The notes: a model not told the origin generated them from the letters alone. Counted from the first letter of the stretch, positions 24,753 through 32,852 are shown. The stretch is DNA of 64,000 nucleotides from Gudongella sp046224405 (GCF_046224405.1 NZ_JBJXRK010000008.1:19013-83012); one strand, 5' to 3'. Program-made: numbers and translations.

Positions 24753-25472
24753 TTAGTCTTCAAAAGCCTCGCTAACCTTCCACTCTTTCCATACATTACC
24801 TACAAGGTCAGGTCCCGGCTTAAGGGTTTTCTTTCCAGGTCTCCATCCTGAAGGAGCGACTTCAGCACCCTTGGTCTCCCTAACAAGCTGGAATGCCTTG
24901 ATTTGTCTGATTGTCTCCATTACATTTCTTCCTACTGGAGGTGTAAGTACCTCGAAACCTTGGATTATTCCATCTGGATCTATCAGGAACCTTCCTCTTG
25001 TCTCCACTCCACTGCCCTCGTCATAGATTCCATACATCTTGCCAACGTATCCATCAGAATCCGATGCCATTGGGAATGGAATATCCTTTCCGATCATCTT
25101 TGAAAGCTCATTGTCATTCCATACCTTGTGAACAAACTGGCTATCAACGCTCATTGATATAACCTCTACCCCAAGCTTCTGGAACTCGTCAAATTTTTCA
25201 GCAACTGCTGAAACCTCAGTAGCTCAGACAAAGGTGAAGTCTCCTGGATAGAAGCAAAGCACTACCCATTTGCCCTTATAGTCCTCCAACTTAACATTTG
25301 TAAATTCTCCCTTATAAAATGCTGGTGCCTCAAAAAGTGGTGCTGGTTTTCCTACTTTAACCATAGACTGTTCCTCCTTTTTAACTTCAGTGATACTTAC
25401 TGTCCCTTCCTCAACTGGCTTGTTCTTCTTGATCTCCGGTCTTGCACAGCCGGAATTAGGTTGTTCTGTCAA
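24753..25472 (-). CDS. Selenocysteine-containing peroxiredoxin (AhpC/Prx1-like)
   Basis: The frame continues across TGA (25224-25226) to give 239 residues with U83 in DFTFV-U-ATE, exactly where peroxiredoxins have the peroxidatic cysteine of FVCPTE. The fold is complete: VGKPAPLFEAPAFYKGEF, YKGKWVVLCFYPGDF, and SVDSQFVHKVW downstream. The resolving cysteine expected in a C-terminal EVCPA motif is missing (EVAPSGWRPG), so it is a 1-Sec type or relies on an external thiol such as glutaredoxin. N-terminal residues 1-36, with NSGCARP, are an extension; the TTG start at 25472 has AAGGAGG 7 nt upstream, but ATG at 25364 (codon 37) also has AAGGAGG 8 nt upstream. Peroxide reduction is the likely role. 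Confidence 0.92.
25196..25226 (-). promoter_or_regulatory. UGA codon and candidate SECIS hairpin in the peroxiredoxin gene
   Basis: Ten nucleotides after TGA (25224-25226), TTTCAGC (25207-25213 on the minus strand) pairs perfectly with GCTGAAA (25196-25202) around the loop AGTT. The loop starts 17 nt after the UGA and has G in second position. Confidence 0.7.
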
Positions 25473-25493
25473 ATGGACACCTCCTTAATTGTA

Positions 25494-25519
25494 ATTATAA
25501 TATTATTGTAATCATTACA
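25494..25519 (-). promoter_or_regulatory. Peroxiredoxin promoter -10 with a PerR/Fur-like operator
   Basis: On the minus strand TATAAT (25494-25499) lies upstream of the start. TGTAAT-N-ATTACA (25507-25519), similar to the PerR box half-site pattern TATAATnATTATA, falls on the -35/spacer region, where a repressor would block polymerase. A near copy (TATAATCATTACA, 24250-24262) lies at the 3' end of the regulator gene. Confidence 0.5.
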
Positions 25520-25616
25520 TTTATGTTGTTATGATAACATATAGCTGTCAATACTGTAAATACCCATTTGCAAATTCATGGAAACTATTTTTATGGGATT
25601 ATGTTTATAATTATAA

Positions 25617-25636
25617 AACCTCCCATATGGGAGGTT
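25617..25636 (-). terminator. Terminator of azlCD
   Basis: The perfect palindrome AACCTCCCATATGGGAGGTT lies 5 bp after the azlD stop and is followed by TTATAAT on the minus strand. The U-run is imperfect. Confidence 0.75.
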
Positions 25637-25641
25637 CCCTA

Positions 25642-25953
25642 TCATCCTATATATGTTATGACTAAAAATGAAACTGCAATTCCAGAAAGTACAGAAAGAA
25701 CAAGATTTCCCTTCCAGTAAGCAAGAGCACCAGCAACTCCTATTCCAGCGATTGCTGCAGGAACCATATCCGGATCCGAGGTGAGTATGCCTCTGACAAT
25801 CAGTATGCTCAGGGATGTATAGGGCACAAGCTGGAGAAATCTCATCATGGAGGGTCTAAGCTTAAGCTTCTGCAGGAGCATCAGGGGCAGAAGCCTTGGG
25901 AGATATGTCACAAGTGCCATTCCAAATATAACAGGTAAGTAACTATTCATCAT
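25642..25953 (-). CDS. azlD: AzlD-type branched-chain amino acid exporter subunit
   Basis: This protein of about 103 residues has three to four hydrophobic helices and the AzlD pattern VTYLPRLLPLMLLQKLKL near the start followed by LQLVPYTSLSILIVRG. AzlD is the small partner of AzlC in export of branched-chain amino acids. I chose the ATG at 25953 because AAGGAGG is directly upstream; the open frame runs nine codons further but starts inside azlC. It overlaps the end of azlC by 11 nt. Confidence 0.9.
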   Translation of the reverse strand: MMNSYLPVIFGMALVTYLPRLLPLMLLQKLKLRPSMMRFLQLVPYTSLSILIVRGILTSDPDMVPAAIAGIGVAGALAYWKGNLVLSVLSGIAVSFLVITYIG

Positions 25954-26644
25954 TATCCTCCTTCCCCATAACCACCACACCCAGGGCGGAGGCTATTATG
26001 ATCCCGGCAATTATATCCCAACCCGATGAGAGCATACCAGTCCTGAAAATTGCAATATAAGTAACCGCTCCCAAGAGTGCAGGCTTGAGATAGTCCTTGT
26101 TTACCTTGAAGGAAGGAAATAAAAGGGCTGCAAACATTGCATAAAGACCCAAGCCCAAGCTTTCCTGGAGAGCCTGGGGTATGACTTCTCCCACCAGGTA
26201 TCCAACAGCTGTTCCACTGGCCCATGCTCCATATGCAATCAGATTCACTGTTAGGATAAAGGGTAGGGATAGCTTGTCCTTGTTGAAGGAAAGTACAGAG
26301 AAGGTCTCATCGGTTATTCCAAACCCGATAACGGGAAGAAATCCTGCTGTATCCTTTTTTAGGTTTACAGACAGGGATGCGCTCATCATCATATGACGAA
26401 GATTAAGCAGAAATGTTGCAAGGATTATGCTTCCTGCACTTACGCCTGCCCTTACGAGATCCAGAAACATAAACTGACTTGCACCTGCATAGACCAGCAT
26501 TGAGGTCGCTGAGGTATCCACTATTGTCAGGCCTGTATTCTTGGCAAGCAATCCATAGGCCATTGCTATGGGAAAGTAGCCAAGTATCAGTGGCGATCCG
26601 GCAACCATTCCATCTCTTATCAATTCTTTTCTGTCATGACTCAT
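25943..26644 (-). CDS. azlC: AzlC-type branched-chain amino acid exporter subunit
   Basis: This protein of about 233 residues has six or more membrane helices and the AzlC features GYFPIAMAYGLLAKNTGL, LVYAGASQFMFLDLVRAG and LLNLRHMMMSASL. AzlC forms the main channel of the AzlCD exporter for branched-chain amino acids and analogues. I chose the ATG at 26644, preceded by AAAGAGG; another ATG six codons upstream would contain that site. The next gene azlD overlaps its end. Confidence 0.9.
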   Translation of the reverse strand: MSHDRKELIRDGMVAGSPLILGYFPIAMAYGLLAKNTGLTIVDTSATSMLVYAGASQFMFLDLVRAGVSAGSIILATFLLNLRHMMMSASLSVNLKKDTAGFLPVIGFGITDETFSVLSFNKDKLSLPFILTVNLIAYGAWASGTAVGYLVGEVIPQALQESLGLGLYAMFAALLFPSFKVNKDYLKPALLGAVTYIAIFRTGMLSSGWDIIAGIIIASALGVVVMGKEDNDE

Positions 26645-26811
26645 GCTAAAACCTCTTTTCATTTACATTAGATTAATTATAACCAATATTTCGGGTTTCT
26701 AACATAATTTTGTCTTTATTGGCAAATTTAAGCAATTGAAAAGGGTTTGTAACTCATTTTCCCCATCCGGTATGTTATACTTTTAGTATATTCTAAAATG
26801 GAGGGATAGAT

Positions 26812-27564
26812 ATGGATAGAGAACGACTGGGAAAAAATAGATATTTTCTAAAGACTACCATAAGAGACCAGATTGACATATCAGACAACGACCAGAACAA
26901 GGGCGTTCCAATGCCTGAGATTCAAAAGCCTCATAGCGATGGGCAGCAGCTGTTGGACCTGGTTCCAGCGGAGGAACTAAAGGAGATGTCAGGCATGAAG
27001 CTTACAGAGGCCATCGGAGACAGAAGAACCAGAAGAAAGTTTGATCCAGAAAGCATGATGACCCTCAAGGAACTATCCTACCTTCTGTGGGCGACACAGG
27101 GAGTGAGGAAGAATTCGGGAACTACCATTTTTAGAACTGTTCCTTCCGCTGGCAACAGACATGCCTTTGAAACCTACCTGGCAGTCTTCAATGTTGAAGG
27201 GTTGGAGCAGGGAATCTACAGGTATCTTCCACTTGACCACAGGCTGGTTCTTGAGAGGAAGGTTGAGGATCTAAGGGAAAAGGTCAACCTGGCATCAAAG
27301 GGACAGGTTTTTGTGGGAGCTGGTTCAGTTGCTTTCATATGGGCTGCAATTCCCTACAGGATGGAATGGAGATATACCCTGGCGGCGCACAAGTCGATTC
27401 TTCTTGATGCCGGGCATATCTGCCAGAATCTTTATCTAGCTTCAGAGGCTCTGGGCTATGGAACCTGTGCAATTGGAAATTACAGTCAGGAGCTTGCCGA
27501 TAAGCTTGTGGGCGTTGACGGAAAAGAGGAATTTGTGGTTTATATGGCACCTGTTGGAAAATAG
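26812..27564 (+). CDS. SagB-type FMN-dependent dehydrogenase (nitroreductase family)
   Basis: This 250-residue protein belongs to the SagB/ThcOx nitroreductase-like family. It has RRTRRKFDPESMMTLKELSY, FRTVPSAGNRHAFETYLAVF and QNLYLASEALGYGTCAIGNY, which form the FMN site. The first 60 residues are an extension typical of the single-gene version. In peptide toxin systems SagB oxidises azolines, but no YcaO or precursor peptide gene lies nearby, so a general flavin reductase role is more likely. It lies 17 bp upstream of yaiI on the same strand, possibly an operon. Confidence 0.87.
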   Translation: MDRERLGKNRYFLKTTIRDQIDISDNDQNKGVPMPEIQKPHSDGQQLLDLVPAEELKEMSGMKLTEAIGDRRTRRKFDPESMMTLKELSYLLWATQGVRKNSGTTIFRTVPSAGNRHAFETYLAVFNVEGLEQGIYRYLPLDHRLVLERKVEDLREKVNLASKGQVFVGAGSVAFIWAAIPYRMEWRYTLAAHKSILLDAGHICQNLYLASEALGYGTCAIGNYSQELADKLVGVDGKEEFVVYMAPVGK

Positions 27565-27581
27565 ATTGGAGTAGATATGCT

Positions 27582-28031
27582 ATGAGAATTTTTGTTGATG
27601 CAGATGGCTGTCCTGTAGTACAGGTGGCCATCAGGCTGGCCAAGGAATTTAATGTTCCCATCACCCTTGTAAAAAACTATGCACATGTGCTTAATGATGA
27701 CTATGCAGAAATCATTACGGTTGACACAACTGCCGACAGTGCCGATTACTACATTGCAAACCACCTTTCAAAGGGAGACATTGTGGTGACCCAGGACAAC
27801 GGCCTTGCCGCCATGTGCCTGTCCCGTCAGGCAATACCCGTAAACCAGAACGGTCTTGTTATAGACGATTCCAACCTTATCACCATGCTCTCAGGAAGGC
27901 ATCTTCACAGGGAGCTTAGAAGCCAGGGAATCTACACATCTAAGGCAAAGAAGAGAAAAAAGGGAAGCGACAGGGCATTTGAGGAGTCCCTAAGAAAGCT
28001 GCTATTGGAGGTGAGCGGTAGTGAAGCTTAA
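27582..28031 (+). CDS. YaiI/YqxD family (DUF188/UPF0178) protein
   Basis: This 149-residue protein starts MRIFVDADGCPVVQVAIRLA and contains DIVVTQDNGLAAMCLSRQA and GRHLHRELRSQG, the family hallmarks of UPF0178. The fold is PIN-like with conserved Asp residues (D6, D8 and later D) that may bind metal, so an RNase role is possible but not established. It is followed by a gene that overlaps its end by 11 nt, which indicates one transcript. Confidence 0.93.
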   Translation: MRIFVDADGCPVVQVAIRLAKEFNVPITLVKNYAHVLNDDYAEIITVDTTADSADYYIANHLSKGDIVVTQDNGLAAMCLSRQAIPVNQNGLVIDDSNLITMLSGRHLHRELRSQGIYTSKAKKRKKGSDRAFEESLRKLLLEVSGSEA

Positions 28032-28899
28032 CAAGAAGCTTATTAAGGGTGTAATAATCCTGACAGGCCTTCTGGCACTTGCATCCCTTGCTGCTATGCT
28101 TCACCTGAGGCTTGACAACCTGGTTTTTCTGGAGCATTACTACGACCTTAGGGTCCACCAGGAAGGGGACTATTACCAGGAGTTCAGGCTGATGTATATC
28201 ACAAACGCCCATGACAAGAGGGTTGTGAACCATGTAGAGTTTCCCGAATATCCCTATATAAGCCTTTCTGCCACTGAGCAGGGGTTTATGAACCACTTCC
28301 CATGGGAATCATCCAACGGGCAGACACCTGGAGAAATTCACGGCAGGTACAGCACAAGGACAATCCATTGCCGGATCAGCCAGGTTCCAAGTGCGGATGA
28401 ACTGGACGGAGCAGTTGTAAAGACTGCGAGGGTATTCTTCAATGACGGTACCCAGATGGATGTAAACATAGGAGAGCTTCATTTCTACGTATTTGGATTT
28501 GAGGACAGGTCCTTTGAAAGTGTTTCCTCATCAGGCTCATCAGATGGATCAAGCTCCTCCAGATACAGGGCAATTGAGGATGTTACCCTGGCTTCTGTTA
28601 AGAATCCAATGCTTGAGAGATTTGAACATAGACTGGACTTGAAGGTCAATGACCATGTAATCGATGGCATAGATGGCTTGGAAATAAAGGAGAGGGAGTA
28701 CCTGGAAATCAGGTCTAAGCTTTATCCAGGTTCCGACCCCAGGGATGTCTATACCATGGTGGACATTCACCCTGAGCTAACATATGAAAAAAGTGATGGG
28801 GAAATGGGTAAAATGAGGTTCTACAACATTGACAGCATCTATCACGGATTCAATTTCATGGACCTATACAGATACCTCAACGCCAGGGAGGTGCTTTAG
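28021..28899 (+). CDS. Membrane-anchored hypothetical protein
   Basis: This 292-residue protein begins at GTG 28021 with the yaiI ribosome-binding context. It has one N-terminal membrane helix (about residues 8-27) and a long extracytoplasmic part, with a Ser-rich low-complexity segment around 160-175 (SSSGSSDGSSSSRYR). The rest is beta-rich with no cysteine motif, catalytic triad or known repeat. It overlaps yaiI and abuts the next membrane-protein gene, so the three probably act or are at least expressed together. I do not recognise a family. Confidence 0.75.
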   Translation: MKLNKKLIKGVIILTGLLALASLAAMLHLRLDNLVFLEHYYDLRVHQEGDYYQEFRLMYITNAHDKRVVNHVEFPEYPYISLSATEQGFMNHFPWESSNGQTPGEIHGRYSTRTIHCRISQVPSADELDGAVVKTARVFFNDGTQMDVNIGELHFYVFGFEDRSFESVSSSGSSDGSSSSRYRAIEDVTLASVKNPMLERFEHRLDLKVNDHVIDGIDGLEIKEREYLEIRSKLYPGSDPRDVYTMVDIHPELTYEKSDGEMGKMRFYNIDSIYHGFNFMDLYRYLNAREVL

Positions 28900-29496
28900 A
28901 TGAAGGATGGATACAAGAAAATATTCTGGGGAGTATTCATAGCAACCTTCAGTATTAATCTGGGAATGGTTAAGATCCTGCCTGCATTTATTGGCTGGAT
29001 GGTTGTGGCATCTGGAATATCCATATTGGAGGTTAAGTCGGATTCAGTGGATTATGGAACCGCCAAGACCATATCCTATGTATTGGTTGCCATAACCCTT
29101 GTGGGAGGATTGCTGAATGTCTTTGGAAAAATCAATCTCTCATCACATTATATGCTGCTTTTCTATCCCTTGATGGTTATGCTGATTGAATTGATCCTGC
29201 TTCACAGGATATTTGAAGGCTCGGTACAAAGCCTGGAGAGTATGGAAAATTATTCTGCAAGTGGTGTATATGTTGGAAAGGATAGAACCTATATAATACT
29301 AAGCGGGATAAGCATTATTCTGGTTTCCATCACCTTGTTTCTTAACCTGGATACCTTGGGTTTTTTTGCTGGCATATTTGCGCTTGTCACAAGAATATAC
29401 CTTCTAGCTGCAATCAGCTCCCTTGGCAAGGAGGATTGGGGCGGTACTGATGAAATGGAGGAGAATGATTATGATCCTGAACATACTTCTGTTTGA
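28900..29496 (+). CDS. Polytopic hypothetical membrane protein
   Basis: This 198-residue protein has about five hydrophobic segments (roughly 8-35, 55-75, 80-102, 128-145, 148-170) and an acidic C-terminal tail ending in DEMEENDYDPEHTSV. GGGAGG precedes the ATG, which directly follows the stop of the previous gene. There is no recognisable transport or enzyme signature. With the upstream anchored protein it may form a small membrane complex; this is inference from adjacency only. Confidence 0.75.
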   Translation: MKDGYKKIFWGVFIATFSINLGMVKILPAFIGWMVVASGISILEVKSDSVDYGTAKTISYVLVAITLVGGLLNVFGKINLSSHYMLLFYPLMVMLIELILLHRIFEGSVQSLESMENYSASGVYVGKDRTYIILSGISIILVSITLFLNLDTLGFFAGIFALVTRIYLLAAISSLGKEDWGGTDEMEENDYDPEHTSV

Positions 29497-30061
29497 TGAT
29501 TTTGAAACCCTTGATGTCTTTGGACCTGTTGAGGTCTTTGGCAATCTTCCCACATACTATGAACCAAGATATCTCTCAATGGACGGCGGGAAGATAAAAA
29601 GCCGCCACGGTGTCCAGGTCCAAACAGAATCCATTGAGGTCTTCTCACCTGATGGAATTCTATTCATACCTGGTGGATATGGAATTAGACCACTTGTAAA
29701 GGATCCGAAATATGTGGATGCGGTCAGGGACCTTTGTGAAAAAAGCCTGTTTTGCCTTACAGTCTGCACAGGCTCGGCCCTTCTGGCCAAAACCGGCCTC
29801 CTAAAGGGCCTGCAGGCCACTTCAAACAAGCTTTCCTTTGATTGGTTGGTTTCAGTTGACCCGGCTGTACTTTGGTTAAAAAAGGCCAGGTGGGCAGTCC
29901 ATGGAAAGTACTGGACCTCTTCTGGAGTCTCGGCGGGAATTGATATGGCTCTTGCATTTGTGGAAAATATAAATGGTAGGGATGAAGCAGAAAGGGTTGC
30001 AAAATTCATGGAATATATATGGAACGAGGATATTGATAACGACCCGTTTTCTTCTATATAA
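29471..30061 (+). CDS. DJ-1/PfpI family protein
   Basis: This protein of about 196 residues starts MILNILLFDDFETLDVFGPV and contains the nucleophile elbow LTVCTGSALLA with C99, preceded by FIPGGYG. The acidic residue at E21 in the N-terminal loop matches the Cys-Glu arrangement of DJ-1/PfpI and isonitrile hydratase-like proteins. I chose ATG 29471, spaced 7 nt from AGGAG; the open frame extends to 29423 but overlaps the upstream gene heavily. Likely a stress-related hydrolase or glyoxalase-like enzyme. Confidence 0.87.
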   Translation: MILNILLFDDFETLDVFGPVEVFGNLPTYYEPRYLSMDGGKIKSRHGVQVQTESIEVFSPDGILFIPGGYGIRPLVKDPKYVDAVRDLCEKSLFCLTVCTGSALLAKTGLLKGLQATSNKLSFDWLVSVDPAVLWLKKARWAVHGKYWTSSGVSAGIDMALAFVENINGRDEAERVAKFMEYIWNEDIDNDPFSSI

Positions 30062-30081
30062 GGACCGGCTTTTGCCGGTCC
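30062..30081. terminator. Bidirectional terminator
   Basis: The stem GGACCGGC/GCCGGTCC with loop TTTT lies between the converging DJ-1 and anti-sigma genes; it is followed by CATTTTTAT on the plus strand. Confidence 0.85.
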
Positions 30082-30086
30082 CATTT

Positions 30087-31379
30087 TTATTCTATTGATT
30101 CCTCATATAGGTTCAGATTATAGGTTTTAGTATACCTGATATCATTTATCTGAAGCCTTAAATCCTCTCCAGTTCCTTCAAACTCCAGGGTTCTGGTATT
30201 GAGAATATCCTCGTCCTTCTTCTCATAGGTGGACTCGGATGTTTCAAGAAGGTCGTAATAGTCTCCGTCCGCCTGGAGCTTAACCCCTGGAATCCTGGTT
30301 CCCTCTTGTGTTGTTATTGTGATGTATGCCTTTCCATTTCTATTTTCAATAGAATTGATAAATATCTCATTTCCTCTTATCTCAAGGGTCTTCCCCTCCC
30401 AGATTTCCATCTCCACATCCAGCTTTTCGTGGACGCTTACAGAATTGAGGTCTAGTCTCAGGTCCTTGGTATCCTTGGGGACTGCATCAAACCTTACATC
30501 GAATCTTGTCCCCTTCATGTCCGTGCTCATACCTGCACCTTTTCTATCAATTTCAATTCCATCAGCATATAGGCTCAATTCCATATTATGTGGCATCATG
30601 TATTCCTCATTTAGCCTATCCATACCAAGTGATATAAGGTCCTGGATCTCCCCCTTCACAACTGTTGATGTGGATGACATGCTCATATCTTCAATTGTCA
30701 TTGTTCTTCCTGCAAGCTCCACCTTATTGCCAATTGATACTCTGATTGTTTCACCCACAGCCTTGTTTCTATCCAGCTTGAATTTTATCTCTCCCTGTTC
30801 CCAGATTCCGTCGTTCTTTTCATGAGTGAGCTCCAAAACGACCGTCCTAATAAAAAATGGTGGTGCTTCATCAGTTGTAAATACCCACTTTTGCATATGT
30901 TCTTCTTCAATGATTTCACCTGCTCCGCTTGAACCTACATTCATGAATGGAATATCCGGCGAAACCCGTACGTAAACATCGTCAATATTACCTGATTTTG
31001 TCTTATCCTCAATGGTGTAGAAGAAGACCATTCCATTCCCATCAAGCATAACTCCATCCACCTGAACCTGGATACCATCACTGAAAAGATAACTTTTGTC
31101 TATGATCTGTCCTTCACCCATTCTGCTAAGCTGGAGTAGAGTTCCATCCATAACGGTCTCGTACCCAATCAGCTGCTTCCCATAGAAGGCAAGAGTTGAG
31201 CTGTTGTAGGTAAGTATTGCTCCCATGAGAAATATTGCGGCAATCCTTCTAATTGATAATTTTCTTTGGACTTTTTTCTCATCAAGTGTAGCCTTAAGCT
31301 TTTCCTCAAGTGAATCAGGAGCGTTAAGATCTTCATATTCATTTCTTTTTTCCTCAAGCATCCTATCTAGCCTGCTCAT
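30087..31379 (-). CDS. DUF4179-type anti-sigma factor (membrane anchored)
   Basis: This protein of about 430 residues has a cytoplasmic N terminus (MSRLDRMLEEKRNEYEDL), one membrane helix (about residues 45-62, RIAAIFLMGAILTYNSS) and a large extracytoplasmic region rich in beta strands, the layout of DUF4179 anti-sigma proteins of Firmicutes. I chose the ATG at 31379, preceded by GGAG; it overlaps the sigma-factor gene by 17 nt, which indicates coupled translation. It likely holds the partner ECF sigma factor at the membrane until an envelope signal arrives; the signal is unknown. Confidence 0.85.
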   Translation of the reverse strand: MSRLDRMLEEKRNEYEDLNAPDSLEEKLKATLDEKKVQRKLSIRRIAAIFLMGAILTYNSSTLAFYGKQLIGYETVMDGTLLQLSRMGEGQIIDKSYLFSDGIQVQVDGVMLDGNGMVFFYTIEDKTKSGNIDDVYVRVSPDIPFMNVGSSGAGEIIEEEHMQKWVFTTDEAPPFFIRTVVLELTHEKNDGIWEQGEIKFKLDRNKAVGETIRVSIGNKVELAGRTMTIEDMSMSSTSTVVKGEIQDLISLGMDRLNEEYMMPHNMELSLYADGIEIDRKGAGMSTDMKGTRFDVRFDAVPKDTKDLRLDLNSVSVHEKLDVEMEIWEGKTLEIRGNEIFINSIENRNGKAYITITTQEGTRIPGVKLQADGDYYDLLETSESTYEKKDEDILNTRTLEFEGTGEDLRLQINDIRYTKTYNLNLYEESIE

Positions 31380-31893
31380 CCAAATTCTCCTCTCCCATTG
31401 CACTCCTAAGTTTATCCATGGCAGTATTGATTCTTGATTTCACAGTTCCAGGGGGAATCTCCAGAAGCTCTGAAATGGAATTGTAATCCATATCAAGGTA
31501 ATACCTAAGCCTTATTATTTCCTGATGGTTTTCCTTTAGTTTCCCAAGGTAACGGTCCAGGTCCATCCGATCTTCCCCTCCTGTAAATTCTAGAGACTCC
31601 TCCTTTACAGCTTCCACAGGAATTGCTCTCTTTCTGCTGTCCAGGCTTCTTCTGCAAAGATTAACCAGGATTGTCTTGCTCCAGGAAAAGAAACTTTCTT
31701 CCTTCCGAAGATTCCTTATATTGTCATAGAGGCTTAGGATCATCTCCTGAACCATATCCTCTGCATCCTGCTGATTTTTCATATAAACATAGGCAAGCCT
31801 GTAATAATTGTCCTTTTCCTGAAGGATAAGCTTAAGAAGGGCTTCCTTGTCTCCCTTTTTCGCCTTTTTTACAAGGTATTTCAATTCCACCAT
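31363..31893 (-). CDS. ECF-type RNA polymerase sigma factor
   Basis: This 176-residue protein has sigma region 2 (NQQDAEDMVQEMILSLYDNI, for core binding and -10 recognition) and region 4 (LGKLKENHQEIIRLRYYLDM then NSISELLEIPPGTVKSRINT, a helix-turn-helix). Regions 1.1 and 3 are absent, as in ECF factors. The anti-sigma gene begins within its last codons. The pair is similar in arrangement to sigV/rsiV-type modules, but the target genes cannot be deduced here. Confidence 0.93.
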   Translation of the reverse strand: MVELKYLVKKAKKGDKEALLKLILQEKDNYYRLAYVYMKNQQDAEDMVQEMILSLYDNIRNLRKEESFFSWSKTILVNLCRRSLDSRKRAIPVEAVKEESLEFTGGEDRMDLDRYLGKLKENHQEIIRLRYYLDMDYNSISELLEIPPGTVKSRINTAMDKLRSAMGEENLDEQAR

Positions 31894-31959
31894 TTCACCT
31901 CATTTCATCACTAAGAGTATTTGGAGACCAAAAAGGTTCATTTTATTTCAGAAAAAAAT

Positions 31960-31983
31960 TTTGCACCTGTACACAGGTGCAAA
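31960..31983 (-). terminator. Terminator after csaA
   Basis: TTTGCACCTGT (31960-31970) and ACAGGTGCAAA (31973-31983) form an 11-bp stem, followed on the minus strand by ATTTTTTTC. It separates the rtcB-folA-csaA transcript from the sigma-factor gene. Confidence 0.9.
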
Positions 31984-31989
31984 TTTATC

Positions 31990-32334
31990 CTAGCCTAATA
32001 TGTCTCCCGGTTGTACCGGCTTGTCTGGAGTTATGAGGACAACTCCACCTTCAGAGTAGGTACCCATTACAAGGATTTCAGACTGAAATCCTGCAATGTT
32101 CCTGGGAGGAAAATTAACCACCGCAAGTACCTGCTTCCCAATAAGCTCCTGTGGTGTGTAATGCTCTGTTATCTGGGCGCTGGAATTCTTTTTCCCGATC
32201 TCAGGTCCCATGTCCACCACAAGCTTATATGAAGGCTTTCTTGCCTTTTCAAAGGGCTTAGCCTCGATGATTTTCCCAACCCGGATATCAAGCTTCAAAA
32301 AATCGTCAAAGGTCACCTGACTCTTCTCTGTCAT
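31990..32334 (-). CDS. csaA: CsaA-like tRNA-binding (OB-fold) protein
   Basis: This 114-residue protein has the EMAP-II-like tRNA-binding OB fold with FLKLDIRVGKIIEAKPFEKA, KKNSSAQITEHY and NFPPRNIAGFQSEILVMG, the pattern of CsaA and of the C-terminal domain of methionyl-tRNA synthetase. It binds tRNA and was described as an export chaperone in Bacillus. The ATG lies one nucleotide after the folA stop, with the AAGG site inside folA. Confidence 0.93.
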   Translation of the reverse strand: MTEKSQVTFDDFLKLDIRVGKIIEAKPFEKARKPSYKLVVDMGPEIGKKNSSAQITEHYTPQELIGKQVLAVVNFPPRNIAGFQSEILVMGTYSEGGVVLITPDKPVQPGDILG

Positions 32335-32335
32335 C

Positions 32336-32845
32336 CTACCACCTTACCCTTTCATAGTTAATGTATCTGTAGTATATGTCATCCTGCCTATGAACCTCCG
32401 ATTCCCATACGGCCTCCCAATCATTATCCAGGTCAAGGTTTGGAATGAAGGTGTCGGTAGCCCTGAAATCCTTGAATATCTTGGTTATATAAGCCTTGTT
32501 GCAGAAAAGAAGCAGCTGTCTTGCAATTGTTCCTCCGCCTGTTACAAACACCTCCATCTTCTTGTCAGGGTTCACTTCCTTTAAAAGAGGAAAAAGATCC
32601 TCCAGTGAGTTGACTACAAGAAAACCCTCCGGCTTGTAATCCTTGTTTCTGGTTACAAGGATGTTGATCCTGTTAGGTAGGGGCTTCTGGTCTGGAAGGG
32701 CCTGGAGGGTCTTCCTCCCCATTATCACAATATGCCCCTCCGTAATCCTTCTGAACCTGTGCAGGTCCTCCTCTATCTCAACCAGCATCTGGCCGTTAAA
32801 GCCAATTTTCCAGTTTCCGTCTACAGCAAATATCAAATTCATCAT
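32336..32845 (-). CDS. folA: Dihydrofolate reductase
   Basis: This 169-residue protein is a dihydrofolate reductase: MNLIFAVDGNWKIGFNGQML at the start, GRKTLQALPDQKPLPNRINI for NADPH binding and VTGGGTIARQLLLFCNKAYI in the C-terminal half. It reduces dihydrofolate to tetrahydrofolate. The active acidic residue lies in MLVEIEEDLHRFR (usually Asp/Glu in this loop). Two adjacent ATG codons exist at 32845 and 32842. It lies between rtcB and csaA, in one transcript. Confidence 0.93.
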   Translation of the reverse strand: MMNLIFAVDGNWKIGFNGQMLVEIEEDLHRFRRITEGHIVIMGRKTLQALPDQKPLPNRINILVTRNKDYKPEGFLVVNSLEDLFPLLKEVNPDKKMEVFVTGGGTIARQLLLFCNKAYITKIFKDFRATDTFIPNLDLDNDWEAVWESEVHRQDDIYYRYINYERVRW

Positions 32846-32852
32846 TTTCCCC

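Noticed and set aside
26812..27564. SagB-type gene as part of a thiazole/oxazole peptide cluster
   Set aside because: There is no YcaO, cyclodehydratase or precursor peptide nearby; the neighbours are yaiI and unknown membrane proteins.
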